A stretch of 64,000 nucleotides of DNA from Patescibacteria group bacterium. GTDB lineage: Bacteria; Patescibacteriota; Microgenomatia; UBA1406; GWC2-37-13. The stretch spans positions 1 through 64,000 of the forward strand of contig JANWUX010000002.1 in assembly GCA_025057905.1 (NCBI GenBank). Direction: 5' to 3'. The notes beneath the pieces were generated by a model that was not told where the DNA came from, searched no databases, and saw nothing but the letters and a program-made list of their open reading frames with translations. A program made the position numbers and the translations under genes. Positions 44,605-53,328 of the stretch are shown in pieces; position 1 is the stretch's first letter; each line of letters starts with the position of its first letter.

Positions 44605-45471
44605 TTAGTAAAGAGAAATTGAATCTTTTTCGCCTCTGCTAAAATCACCGATGTTACCTGGATCTTTCATGTTACTGTAATCAATTGGAACAGCCATTGC
44701 CAATTCATTATCAACCAAAACTCCGACAAAAAAAGGTTCTCTTATAACCAGTAGTTCAGGCAAAGATTTTATAGCCGATAATGCCGCGGCGGCTTTTGCT
44801 TGACCTCCAACTTCGTTCATCCTAAGAGATAAATAACCTTCTGCTTGTTGTATCTGATAACCTTTAATTATTAAACCGTTAAGCTCGGATATTACTCCTT
44901 TCCATTGAAAGTCGATCATTGGAAAGACAACGCCTAAATAAGAATGGCTAATATCTTCACCTTTTAATATTAATTCTTTAAATCTATTGTATAAATTATC
45001 AGCCCTTTTATTGTTGCTGTCCAATAAAACAAAAGAAACTCCTTCTTCTTTTGTTGGCAAAAAAATAAGCTTATCGCCTTCTTCACCACTTCTGAAAATT
45101 TTTATTTCTTCAGGACATTCGTTGTTTGCGCCTATCATAGAAACGCCAGGAACAATTTGGTCATTATTAAGCCTTATTCTTGTTATCTTTCCTTGGACTT
45201 TCCATCGAGCAATAGCGGCAAACACCGAGGCTGAGTAAATTGCATCAGGGCTTCCTTGAATCTCAATCTCTATGGGGATACCCTTTTCTCTTAGAAAAGA
45301 AATTACACTTTCTGGATCACCAATGCTAGCTTTGGATTCTAAAAGATCGGCAAAATTGTTTTCTGGTTTTTTTCCTTGCGAAAAAAAACTCTTGAATTGT
45401 TGATAAATATTTGAGGGTATTTCATTTTGATAATCTTTAATATTCAAACGTAATAATTCAAATACTTTCAA
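44605..45471 (-). CDS. Serpin-like protein, possibly N-terminally truncated
   Basis: The start is a TTG at 45471 (288 codons). The C-terminal 120 residues follow the serpin pattern: GVSFVLLDSNNKRADNLYNR, LGVVFPMIDFQWKGVI, hinge NEVGGQAKAAAA at 219-230 (family NEEGTEAAAAT), a reactive-loop-length segment, then REPFFVGVLVDNELAMAVP (family RPFLFFIRD). The N-terminal half is short and divergent (typical serpins have 350-400 residues). The same frame is open further upstream to an ATG at 45585 but is broken by TAA at 45538-45540, so a longer gene may have been cut. Serpins trap proteases irreversibly. Confidence 0.5.
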   Translation of the reverse strand: MKVFELLRLNIKDYQNEIPSNIYQQFKSFFSQGKKPENNFADLLESKASIGDPESVISFLREKGIPIEIEIQGSPDAIYSASVFAAIARWKVQGKITRIRLNNDQIVPGVSMIGANNECPEEIKIFRSGEEGDKLIFLPTKEEGVSFVLLDSNNKRADNLYNRFKELILKGEDISHSYLGVVFPMIDFQWKGVISELNGLIIKGYQIQQAEGYLSLRMNEVGGQAKAAAALSAIKSLPELLVIREPFFVGVLVDNELAMAVPIDYSNMKDPGNIGDFSRGEKDSISLY

Positions 45472-45695
45472 TAAGGAACTAACAATGACAGGGAGAGCAC
45501 AATCTGAAAGTCCAAATTTTGAAGGTTCAGAGGGACTTTATGGATGTTGACCAGAATGACCAAATGTATTTTTAATTATTTCCATTCATGACAATTGTTC
45601 CAGAAAATTTATCTTTTTGATGGAAAATTACTCGATCTCTCTAATGCTAATTTTTATCGAATAAAAGTTCATTGTCAAGTGTTAAAATTTTATCA

Positions 45696-46964
45696 ATGGT
45701 ATTTGAAGAACATCAGCTAAATAACGGTTTGAAGATTTTATTCATAAAAACCGGCTCACCATCGATAACGTCAGTTCTTCTTGTTGGTGCGGGCAGTCGG
45801 TATGAAAAAAAAGAAAACAACGGCATTGCCCATTTTTTTGAGCACATGGTTTTTAAAGGAAGTAAGAGATATCCAAGCTCTTTTATTATCTCTTCAACAA
45901 TTGAGGGTTTAGGAGCAGTCTTTAATGCCTTTACCACCAAAGATCACACTGGCTACTGGATTAAATCAACTCCTGATCATTTTGAAGCGGTCGTTGATGT
46001 TTTGTCGGATATGATTCTTAACCCTCTTCTAGCCCAAGAAGAGATTGAAAGAGAAAAGGGGGTAATAATTGAAGAGATTAATATGTATGAAGATATACCT
46101 CAGCGAAAAGTTGGCGAGATTTTTGAGGAACTTCTTTATGAAGACAATCCTTTGGGTTTTAACATTGCTGGCAGGAAAGAAACTATTGCTTCTTTTCGAA
46201 GAGAAAATTTTATTGATTACCTGAATCAGTTTTATCATCCCGAAAACTCAATTTTTGTTGTTGCTGGTAATTTAGAGTTATCAAAAAAGAAAAAATATCT
46301 GAAGTTGATCGAAGAAAAATTTGGTCTTTGGGCTAAAGGGGGGGAAATTGAGAGTCTCGAAAGGGTAATTGAAAATCAGAAAAAACCTCAAACTTTGATA
46401 AGAACGAAAAAGACGGAACAAACACATTTCTGTCTTGGTTATCGGACTTTCTCTTTTTTTGATGAAAGACGATTCGCTCTTTCGATTTTGTCAGCCATTC
46501 TTGGTGGAGGGATGTCTTCACGGCTTTTTATTGAGTTAAGAGAGAAGCGAGGTCTTTGTTATTATGTCTCTACCGACCGTGAGCATTATTCTGACACCGG
46601 CAATATTGTCACTCAAGCAGGTATTTCTACAGAAGAAAAAAAAGTTCGAGAATCAATAAAAATTATCCTTGACGAGCACGAAAAAATTAAAGAAAAGATC
46701 GATCTAGAAGAACTCAATCGGGTAAAAGAGATGATTAAAGGCAGGTTTATTCTCTCTCTTGAGGACACGAACAATACCGCCATGATCTTTGGGGTCGCTA
46801 AGCTTCTTAGAAAGAAAATTGATACTCCTGAAGAAATCATTAGAAAAATTGAGGCGGTGACGATTGAAGAGGTAAAAAAACTTGCTCAAGAACTGTTTGT
46901 GCCTCAAAAATTGAATCTGGTGTTAATTGGACCTTTTGATGAGAAAACAGTTTTCCTGGACTAA
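45696..46964 (+). CDS. M16 family zinc peptidase
   Basis: I chose the ATG at 45696 (MVFEEHQLNNGLKILFI); a TTG eight codons upstream is possible. The 422-residue protein has the inverted zinc motif HFFEH at 46-50 and the downstream Glu (GVIIEEINMYEDIPQRKVGE). It also has the C-terminal half (SAILGGGMSSRLFIELREKRGLCYYV) of pitrilysin and mitochondrial processing-peptidase-like proteins. Such enzymes degrade peptides in two-domain halves. It sits 12 bp ahead of the prepilin peptidase gene, so probably in the same transcript. Confidence 0.92.
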   Translation: MVFEEHQLNNGLKILFIKTGSPSITSVLLVGAGSRYEKKENNGIAHFFEHMVFKGSKRYPSSFIISSTIEGLGAVFNAFTTKDHTGYWIKSTPDHFEAVVDVLSDMILNPLLAQEEIEREKGVIIEEINMYEDIPQRKVGEIFEELLYEDNPLGFNIAGRKETIASFRRENFIDYLNQFYHPENSIFVVAGNLELSKKKKYLKLIEEKFGLWAKGGEIESLERVIENQKKPQTLIRTKKTEQTHFCLGYRTFSFFDERRFALSILSAILGGGMSSRLFIELREKRGLCYYVSTDREHYSDTGNIVTQAGISTEEKKVRESIKIILDEHEKIKEKIDLEELNRVKEMIKGRFILSLEDTNNTAMIFGVAKLLRKKIDTPEEIIRKIEAVTIEEVKKLAQELFVPQKLNLVLIGPFDEKTVFLD

Positions 46965-46976
46965 CGGTCATAACTG

Positions 46977-47807
46977 ATGACTGAGACTTTTCCTTTCTTT
47001 GTTCATGGTTTTTTTTACTTTGCCCTTGGTGTCTCGGTCGGATCGCTCTTGAATGTTGTTATTGATCGATCAGTAAGAAATGAGAGTCTTTTTGGTCGAA
47101 GCTATTGTGATCATTGTCGAAAGGTTCTTTCTTGGTTTGAGCTTGTTCCGATCTTCTCGTTTCTTTTTCTTAAAGGAAAAAGTCGCTGTTGCCAAAAAAA
47201 ACTAAGTTTTCAGTATCTAATCGTCGAGACGGTAACTGGCTTAGCTTTTGTCTTCATTTATTTTTGGGCAAAGAGCTTAGTCCAGATGCTAGTTTTGTTT
47301 GGGTTAGTCAGTTTGTTGATCGTCATCTTTGTCGGCGATCTTAAATATCAAGCTCTTTCGGATTATGTGATCTTTAGCTTTTTTGCCTTTTCCTTCAGTT
47401 ATCGATTCTATCTTTTTTTTTCTGAGTTCTGGGAAAGAGAGCTAAATCTTTCGGCTGATTTTTTTCTTAGATTTCTGGCTGAAGTTAGTCTTTATTTTCT
47501 TGATGGTTTAATTGTTTGTTTGCCGATTTTTCTGATTTATTTCCTTTCCAAAGAAAGAGCGATGGGTCAGGGCGATGTTTATCTTTCTTTTGCTATTGGT
47601 CTTCTTTTTGGGTGGCGTTCTGGTTTGATTGCTTTGTACCTGGCTGTTGTTTTTGGGGGCCTGGTTGGCTTGATTCTGATGCTTACTGGCAGAGCCAGGT
47701 TGAAGACCAAGATTGCTTTCGGCCCTTTTCTTGTCTTTGGCAGTTTTGTCATGCTTTTTTTTCAGGAGAAAGTTTATGATTTTTTTAAGGGAATTTATCA
47801 GTTTTAA
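46977..47807 (+). CDS. Type IV prepilin peptidase
   Basis: The 276-residue protein has the N-methylation part with two cysteine pairs (YCDHCRKVLSWFELVPIFSF; KSRCCQKKLSFQYLIVE). The second pair is CC rather than the usual C-x2-C. The peptidase Asp motifs GDLKYQALSDYVIF and MGQGDVYLSFAIG are intact, with about eight membrane helices. It cuts and methylates type IV pilins, so the cell makes pili or pseudopili. No pilin gene is in this window. It is followed after 8 bp by the kinase gene. Confidence 0.9.
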   Translation: MTETFPFFVHGFFYFALGVSVGSLLNVVIDRSVRNESLFGRSYCDHCRKVLSWFELVPIFSFLFLKGKSRCCQKKLSFQYLIVETVTGLAFVFIYFWAKSLVQMLVLFGLVSLLIVIFVGDLKYQALSDYVIFSFFAFSFSYRFYLFFSEFWERELNLSADFFLRFLAEVSLYFLDGLIVCLPIFLIYFLSKERAMGQGDVYLSFAIGLLFGWRSGLIALYLAVVFGGLVGLILMLTGRARLKTKIAFGPFLVFGSFVMLFFQEKVYDFFKGIYQF

Positions 47808-47815
47808 ATTGAGGG

Positions 47816-48409
47816 GTGATCATCGGTTTAGTCGGCCCAATTGCCTCAGGAAAAGGAACGGTCGTTGAATATTTAGTTAAAAAATACAGCTTTATCGGTT
47901 TTTCTTTATCTTTGATTGTTCATCAAGAGGCTAAAAAAAGAGGAATTTTGTCACCTGACAGAGAAACTCTTCAAAACCTTGGCAATGAACTTCGTCGACA
48001 TTTCGGTGAGTCAGTCCTGATGAAGAGGTTAATTGAAAAAATAAGAAAAGATGATTTTGATCTTTCAAAGAACCACTATGTAATTGAGGGGATTAGAAAC
48101 CAAGATGAAGTGATGGTTCTAAAGTCTTTCCCTCAATCTATAGTTGTTGGAATAAGAGCGAAGAGAGAGTTAAGATTTCAGCGTCTTATTAACCGAAACA
48201 AACCCTGGGACCCAAAGACCTATAGAAAATTTCTTAAAATTGACCGGCGTGATTTAGGAATTGGTGAACCGTTTTTTGGCCAAAATGTTAAGAGATGTTT
48301 ATTGCTGGCTGATTTTTTCTTAACAAACAACCAAAATAAGGACAGATTCTTTGAAAAAGTTGATAAATTAATGGCGAATCTGATTAAGAAATTTTCTTGC
48401 CGTACATAA
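47816..48409 (+). CDS. P-loop kinase (dephospho-CoA/nucleoside monophosphate-kinase-like)
   Basis: The start is a GTG (MIIGLVGPIASGKGTVVEYL), which gives Walker A near residues 7-14. A lid-like segment (RFQRLINRNKPWDPKTYRKF) and adenine-side residues follow. The 197-residue protein resembles archaeal/CPR AAA-type dephospho-CoA kinase or cytidylate-kinase-like proteins; the exact substrate cannot be read. The 3' end overlaps the convergent ndk gene by 26 bp. Confidence 0.7.
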   Translation: MIIGLVGPIASGKGTVVEYLVKKYSFIGFSLSLIVHQEAKKRGILSPDRETLQNLGNELRRHFGESVLMKRLIEKIRKDDFDLSKNHYVIEGIRNQDEVMVLKSFPQSIVVGIRAKRELRFQRLINRNKPWDPKTYRKFLKIDRRDLGIGEPFFGQNVKRCLLLADFFLTNNQNKDRFFEKVDKLMANLIKKFSCRT

Positions 48410-48980
48410 ATCTTTCGTCTGCCCGTTCGTAATCAAAAAGCTCATTTTGACTGAACCAAAGGTTTATTTCCTTCTTTGCCTCTTCAGGCGTTTCTGAAGC
48501 ATGAATAACGTTTCTTAAGGGCCGGTTTTGTTCGTTTGCTAAATCAATACTGTCGTGAGAAAAATCTCCTCTAATGGTTCCTGCCAAAGCAAGAGCCGGG
48601 ATTGTTTCTCCACAAAGTTTTCTTACTGTCTCAACGCAATCATAGCCTTCCAAAACCATAAGAAAGATTGGTGATTCTTGAAGGTAGTTTATGAGCCAGC
48701 CTTTGATGATTTTTCCAATCTCGACAGGATCATCGATTTTAAAAATTTTTTTAGCATCAAGACCTTTTTTGGCATAATTAGTCAATGTCCGCTGGCCAAC
48801 TTTTCTAAACCAAGCCTCGGTTTCTGGATAATGAGCAATTATTTTTTCTTTTGAGGCAAAAATGAATTTTAGGCCAACGATCTTAAGCCCAACTTGTTCG
48901 AAGCGGGAGACGATCTTACCGATCAAACCTCGCTGAACACCATCTGGTTTAATAAAGATTAACGTCCTTTGTTTATTCAT
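48384..48980 (-). CDS. ndk: Nucleoside diphosphate kinase, long form
   Basis: The 198-residue protein has a normal NDK start (TLIFIKPDGVQRGLIGKI), GTIRGDF, and the active site RNVIHASET with His160. It carries a roughly 35-residue insertion after HYPETEAWF and a shorter one before the active site, making it longer than canonical 135-150-residue NDKs. It moves gamma-phosphate between NTPs. It is the last gene of the tmk-ndk-ndk set and 4 bp from its paralogue; the insertions are shared with that copy. Confidence 0.9.
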   Translation of the reverse strand: MNKQRTLIFIKPDGVQRGLIGKIVSRFEQVGLKIVGLKFIFASKEKIIAHYPETEAWFRKVGQRTLTNYAKKGLDAKKIFKIDDPVEIGKIIKGWLINYLQESPIFLMVLEGYDCVETVRKLCGETIPALALAGTIRGDFSHDSIDLANEQNRPLRNVIHASETPEEAKKEINLWFSQNELFDYERADERFMYGKKIS

Positions 48981-48984
48981 AGAC

Positions 48985-49569
48985 TCATCTCAAGTAAAGC
49001 TCATCAGTCTCGCGGGGGTAGTCTTTAAGATCTTCGTTCGGGAACCAGTAATTAATCTCTCTTTCGGCCTCATCTCTAGAACCTGAGGTATGAATAAAGG
49101 TTTTTACGACTCGGTTAAGAGAAAAAGACAAAGTTGACGAATCGAAAGAATAACTGGCATGAAGGGTTCCTGGTGAAGCCAGCAAGGGAATGGTCTGACC
49201 TCGAAGTTTTCGGGCGATCTGAACTGCTTCTGGTCCGCTCCAGACCATAACGACAATTGGACCCTCCTGCCAGTAAGCTAGGAGTCTTTTATAGATTAGT
49301 TGACCAAGTGTCTCCGGATCATCGGTTCCCAGGGTTTTTTTGGCATCAACTCCTGACTGGTTAAAGGAGGCGATGGTTTTTTGACCCATTTCTTTGAGCC
49401 AATCACTTGTTCCTGGATAATGACGCTCGATAACCTGTTTGTCTGGCTTAACCATTTTTGCTGCCAGAAGCTTTAGGCCGACGTTCTCGAAGGTCTCGAT
49501 TATTCTCCCAACCAATCCTCGTTTAACAGCATCAGGCTTGATGATAATCAGAGTTTTTTCAATCATCAA
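48985..49569 (-). CDS. NDK-like paralogue with altered active site
   Basis: The 194-residue protein aligns with its neighbour along its length, including the insertions. His160 is kept (KTFIHTSGS) and Lys11 too (IIKPDAVKRGL). Two normally invariant neighbours have changed: Arg137 is His (GTLHASY for GTIRGDF) and Asn157 is Thr. It may have low or different activity, or act as a partner of the other copy. Its start overlaps the tmk stop by 4 bp (ATGA). Confidence 0.8.
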   Translation of the reverse strand: MMIEKTLIIIKPDAVKRGLVGRIIETFENVGLKLLAAKMVKPDKQVIERHYPGTSDWLKEMGQKTIASFNQSGVDAKKTLGTDDPETLGQLIYKRLLAYWQEGPIVVMVWSGPEAVQIARKLRGQTIPLLASPGTLHASYSFDSSTLSFSLNRVVKTFIHTSGSRDEAEREINYWFPNEDLKDYPRETDELYLR

Positions 49570-50189
49570 GTTTTCATTTCTCTTAAATTATTTAAGAGTT
49601 TATTATAAACCTCTTCAGCCACCTTTTCAATAGCCTGACGGCCATTAATTACAAGCCAACGGGTCCAGATTTGATTGTTGATTAAGAATTGATATTGGGA
49701 GAAAGTCTTTTCCATCAACTTGAAGTCAGTCTCTTGGCGATTTTTTTGTTTTTTTTCCCCGAGTTTTCTCCGAAAGGCAGTTTGAGGATCAACTTCAAGA
49801 AAAAAAATCAGATCGGGGACCTCGACTTTTAGATTTTTAGCGTATTCTAAAGCCCAATCAAGATTAATGCCAGAAAGGGTTTGGTAACAAAGAGTGGTCG
49901 TAAAATACCGATCGGCGATAACCACTCCTTGAGCTCTTTTTTCTCTTATGAGGGGGGCATCAAGAACGAATTGGATGGTAAAGAGAAGGTACTGTTGTTC
50001 CACAGTCAGCTGACGATTTTCATAGAGAAACTCTTTGATTAACTTTCCGGTATTTCTCTCATAGTCAGGATACTTGAGAAGAGTAATTTTATCTTCTGAA
50101 AAAACTGACCGAGTAATAAGGTTTTGAAAAAGAATTTTCGCTTGAGTTTCACAACCAGCTCCATCAATTCCTTCAATGACGATAAACAT
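49566..50189 (-). CDS. tmk: Thymidylate kinase with atypical P-loop
   Basis: I chose the ATG at 50189 (MFIVIEGIDGAG); an upstream Met would overlap tRNA-Arg. The 207-residue protein has the Tmk layout (LLKYPDYERNTGKLIKEFL; ADRYFTTTLCYQTLSG; DLIFFLEVDPQTAFRR). The P-loop reads EGIDGAGCETQ, so the normal Lys-Ser (or Lys-Thr) of GxGKST is Cys13-Glu14. The DR(Y/S) motif is intact. It makes dTDP from dTMP. It starts the tmk-ndk-ndk run. Confidence 0.88.
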   Translation of the reverse strand: MFIVIEGIDGAGCETQAKILFQNLITRSVFSEDKITLLKYPDYERNTGKLIKEFLYENRQLTVEQQYLLFTIQFVLDAPLIREKRAQGVVIADRYFTTTLCYQTLSGINLDWALEYAKNLKVEVPDLIFFLEVDPQTAFRRKLGEKKQKNRQETDFKLMEKTFSQYQFLINNQIWTRWLVINGRQAIEKVAEEVYNKLLNNLREMKT

Positions 50190-50273
50190 ATCAAAATTAT
50201 AGTTTAAACCTGGCAAAAGAATAAAAAAAATGTATCTTTGGCAAAATGGTGGTTTGATAGAATATATTAACCT

Positions 50274-50346
50274 GTTCCCATAGCTCAATTGGATAGAGCA
50301 GACCCGTCCTAAGGGTAAGATGAAGGTTCAAGTCCTTCTGGGGACA
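50274..50346 (+). tRNA. tRNA-Arg (CCT)
   Basis: A 73-nt cloverleaf with GTTCCCA/TGGGGAC acceptor and anticodon loop GTCCTAA, giving CCT (codon AGG). Position 32 is G, an unusual base there, and the anticodon stem top pair 27-43 is G-A. CCA is not encoded. The sortase gene follows 8 nt later. Confidence 0.88.
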
Positions 50347-50354
50347 CTTGATTC

Positions 50355-51104
50355 ATGACAAGTCAGACCAAGCTTTCGAGGAAGAAGTCATTCACCTCTC
50401 AACTTCACCATCTCACCACAAGTGAATATATTCGAATTCTTCTTTTGAGAACAGTCGGCAACTTTCTTCTTCTTTCATCAATATTCGTCATTGCCAGAAC
50501 TTTTTTTCCAGTAGTGAGAGAAGAGGCAAGGTATTTTTTTAACCGACAAATTCTAAACAAAAAATATGAGGTTCACAGTGTAATAAAACTAGAAACGCCA
50601 AAAACAGTAAAAAAAGGATTACTTTCTCAGGTTTTCAACCTTGATCCGGTTGAGATTCTCATTCCTGTTGATCCTGATTTTAGCATTGTGATCCCCAAAA
50701 TTGCTGCTAATGCTCACGTTTTGCCCAATGTCAATCCTGCAGAAGAGAGAGTTTACCTTGAAGCTCTTAATCGGGGAGTGGCTCACGCGGCCGGAACGGC
50801 TTTTCCAGGTGAAAGTGGTCATATTTTTCTCTTTGCTCATTCAACAAACTATTTTTGGAACGTTTCGGTTTATAATGCCATCTTTTATCTTTTGTACAAA
50901 CTTGAGAGAGATGATGAGGTGAACATTTTCTATAAGGGTCAGCGATATGTTTATCGAGTTATCGGGAAGGAAGTTGTTGATCCGTCAGAGGTTCAGTATC
51001 TAACGCGAAAAACTAATCGAGAGTTTTTGACGCTTCAGACCTGTTGGCCACCGGGAACAACTTTTAAGCGATTGCTCGTCTTTGCGGTCAGAGTTATCGA
51101 GTAA
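50355..51104 (+). CDS. Sortase
   Basis: The 249-residue protein has one N-terminal membrane helix (VGNFLLLSSIFVIARTFF) and a sortase barrel. The catalytic His lies in FLFAHSTNYFW, the Cys in LTLQTCWPPGTT and the Arg in FKRLLVFAVRVI. SIVIPKIAANAHVLPNV is the family entry strand. It is of class D/E type and would link secreted proteins to the wall or to each other. It starts 8 nt after tRNA-Arg. Its substrates are unknown; the surface proteins at the left end are candidates only by proximity of theme. Confidence 0.9.
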   Translation: MTSQTKLSRKKSFTSQLHHLTTSEYIRILLLRTVGNFLLLSSIFVIARTFFPVVREEARYFFNRQILNKKYEVHSVIKLETPKTVKKGLLSQVFNLDPVEILIPVDPDFSIVIPKIAANAHVLPNVNPAEERVYLEALNRGVAHAAGTAFPGESGHIFLFAHSTNYFWNVSVYNAIFYLLYKLERDDEVNIFYKGQRYVYRVIGKEVVDPSEVQYLTRKTNREFLTLQTCWPPGTTFKRLLVFAVRVIE

Positions 51105-51109
51105 CAATC

Positions 51110-52264
51110 CTATCGAATACCAACCAAGTACAAGTCAGGATATGGATTAGCCTTGGGATTGAGATTGGCAAGAATGATAATTTTTCCGTCAGCCGTTGAC
51201 ATGAAAAAGTTTTTCTCCAAAGGCCCAGAGTAGACAATCCGTTTATTTTTATTATCATAATCAACGATCGTGATTTTATTGTCTTCATTTATCACCAGGT
51301 GTCTTGAGTCAAAATACCATAGAGTATCTTCTTTATCCAGTGGAGAAGCTTTGCCGATGAGATAGTTTTTGTCTTCCTTTTTGTCATAAACATACAAGTG
51401 GTTCTTCTTTAACGTTCTCGTTTCTGGGGTCTGGTTGGCAAAGATAAGGGGTGGATTTATGATCACTGGCAGATTGACGTCGATTAGTGACTCATAAAGA
51501 ACTTTATTGTCATTTGGGGAGAAAGAGATAATTCTGAAAGACTCGCTGGCAATCTTAAAAAATTCCTTGGGGTAAGTTTCTAAAATTTTCCTCAGGTTAG
51601 TCATTTTCTTTTCTTTCCAAGCAGAGATGAGATTTTCTTTTGAGTTTGAACTAGAGACTAAAGTTGGAGATTGATCTTCGTCTTCCAAAGATAACAGATA
51701 GTCACCAACTAAAACTTGCTTCAAATCTGGGGAGATATGGACATCGACTTTTTCCCAATTAATTCTTTCGGGAAAGGCTTCGGCTCTGGCAATTATTTTT
51801 AAAGGAGAAAAAAAAGCCAAGACATTTTTTGGTAGCTCAAAAAGATAGACCCCCGAGTTGGCAAAAATCATGATTCGGTTATTGTCGTCAAGAGGTAAAG
51901 CACGAATAATTCCAAGATTTGTTAAAGGAGACAAGGAAGGATTTAGAGGAAAGAGAGTTGCTTCGATATTAACAACAAGCTCACCTTTTAGAATTACCTC
52001 CTTACTCCAGTTAGTGTAGCCATCTTTATTCAACTCAACAAGGTAGCGTCCTGGGGTTAGGTTTAGATTCATATCTGTTAAACCTTTGAACTCACCATTG
52101 AGATAGATTTTGGCATTTTTTGGGAAACTAGAAAGAGTGATGATACCGGTTGAGACTAGGGACCTGTCATCCAAATTGAAACGGTATCCTCGAGCGTAAA
52201 GGATAACTATAGCTAATACTCCTATAAATATAACAAAAAATATCAGCTTAGTTAACAGATTCAT
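51110..52264 (-). CDS. PEGA-domain membrane-anchored protein
   Basis: The 384-residue protein has an N-terminal membrane helix (IFFVIFIGVLAIVILYARGY) and a PEGA domain at about 40-100 (SFPKNAKIYLNGEFKGLTD; LTPGRYLVELNKDGYTNW). About 280 residues of repeated short beta strands follow, probably a WD40/propeller-like fold (ISPDLKQVLVGDYLLSLED; FSPNDNKVLYESLI; TADGKIIILANLNPKA). It ends 6 bp from the convergent sortase gene and is divergent from mreB. I infer a cell-surface structural role. Confidence 0.75.
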   Translation of the reverse strand: MNLLTKLIFFVIFIGVLAIVILYARGYRFNLDDRSLVSTGIITLSSFPKNAKIYLNGEFKGLTDMNLNLTPGRYLVELNKDGYTNWSKEVILKGELVVNIEATLFPLNPSLSPLTNLGIIRALPLDDNNRIMIFANSGVYLFELPKNVLAFFSPLKIIARAEAFPERINWEKVDVHISPDLKQVLVGDYLLSLEDEDQSPTLVSSSNSKENLISAWKEKKMTNLRKILETYPKEFFKIASESFRIISFSPNDNKVLYESLIDVNLPVIINPPLIFANQTPETRTLKKNHLYVYDKKEDKNYLIGKASPLDKEDTLWYFDSRHLVINEDNKITIVDYDNKNKRIVYSGPLEKNFFMSTADGKIIILANLNPKANPYPDLYLVGIR

Positions 52265-52302
52265 AAAGGATTTTTGGGTTAATATTATACAATAGGGTAT
52301 TT

Positions 52303-53328
52303 ATGTTTTTTCAAAAGAAAGTTGGCATTGATCTTGGAACCGCAAACACACTGGTCTACGTGAAAGGACAAGGAATTGTTCTCAATGAACCAACAATCGT
52401 TGCTTATTCGATTGAAAGTTATGGTTATCGTCAGTCGGCAAAAAAAATTTTAGCTGTCGGTGAAGAAGCCAAAGAGATGCTTGGCCGAACTCCAGGGTCA
52501 ATTATTGTCTCAAGACCGATGCGTGAGGGCGTGATTGCTGATTACACGACGACATTGGCGATGATAAGCTACTTCTTAAGAAAATCCTTGAGAGGAAAAA
52601 TTTTTTGGCCAGAGATCGTTATTTCAATTCCCGGAGGGGCATCGCAGGTTGAGAAAAGAGCGGTTGTCTCTGCTTGTAAGCAAGCTGGGGCTTCAAATGT
52701 TTATTTGATTGAGGAACCGTTAGCAGCGGCGATTGGAGCAAAAATCCCAATCTCTCAGCCATCTGGTCATATGATCGTTAATATCGGCGGGGGAACAACT
52801 GAGATCGCTATTATCTCTCTCGGCCAGCTAGTTGTTTACAAAACGGTCAGAGTGGCGGGGAATAAGTTTGATGAGGCGATAATGCAGATACTAAGAAAAA
52901 AAAACAGTCTAATTATTGGAGAAAGAACGGCTGAAGAAATAAAAATAAAGGTTGGTAATGCTCTAATCGAAGAGTCAAGGCCAGTTAGAAAAATTGAGAT
53001 AAAAGGAAGAGATTTTTATTCTGGTTTGCCCGAGACCTTTGAGGTAGATGAAAAAATAATCAATGAAGCTTTGGCTAAACCTCTCAAATTAATCCTTGAG
53101 GGGATAAGGGAAGTTCTCAGTCAGGCGCCACCCGAACTGGCAGCAGATATTGTTGATAAAGGTATTGTCCTTTCAGGGGGGAGTTCTCTTCTGACTAATA
53201 TTGATCGTTTTTTTACCCATTATCTTGGTTTGCCTGCTTTTGTTGTTGAAGAACCATTGCTGTGTGTCATCAGAGGGATCGGGCTGGCGATTGAGAATCT
53301 GAATCAATTTAAAGAGGCTATCAGATAG
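52303..53328 (+). CDS. mreB: Rod shape-determining protein MreB
   Basis: The 341-residue actin-fold protein begins KVGIDLGTANTLVYVKGQG. It has phosphate loop 2 (MIVNIGGGTTEIAIISLGQL), the connecting motif (GEEAKEMLGRTPGSIIV) and the adenosine motif (IVLSGGSSLLTNIDRFF). MreB filaments organise wall synthesis in rods. mreC, mreD and mrdB do not follow. A TATACA box lies 11 nt before the start, again giving a very short leader. Confidence 0.95.
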   Translation: MFFQKKVGIDLGTANTLVYVKGQGIVLNEPTIVAYSIESYGYRQSAKKILAVGEEAKEMLGRTPGSIIVSRPMREGVIADYTTTLAMISYFLRKSLRGKIFWPEIVISIPGGASQVEKRAVVSACKQAGASNVYLIEEPLAAAIGAKIPISQPSGHMIVNIGGGTTEIAIISLGQLVVYKTVRVAGNKFDEAIMQILRKKNSLIIGERTAEEIKIKVGNALIEESRPVRKIEIKGRDFYSGLPETFEVDEKIINEALAKPLKLILEGIREVLSQAPPELAADIVDKGIVLSGGSSLLTNIDRFFTHYLGLPAFVVEEPLLCVIRGIGLAIENLNQFKEAIR

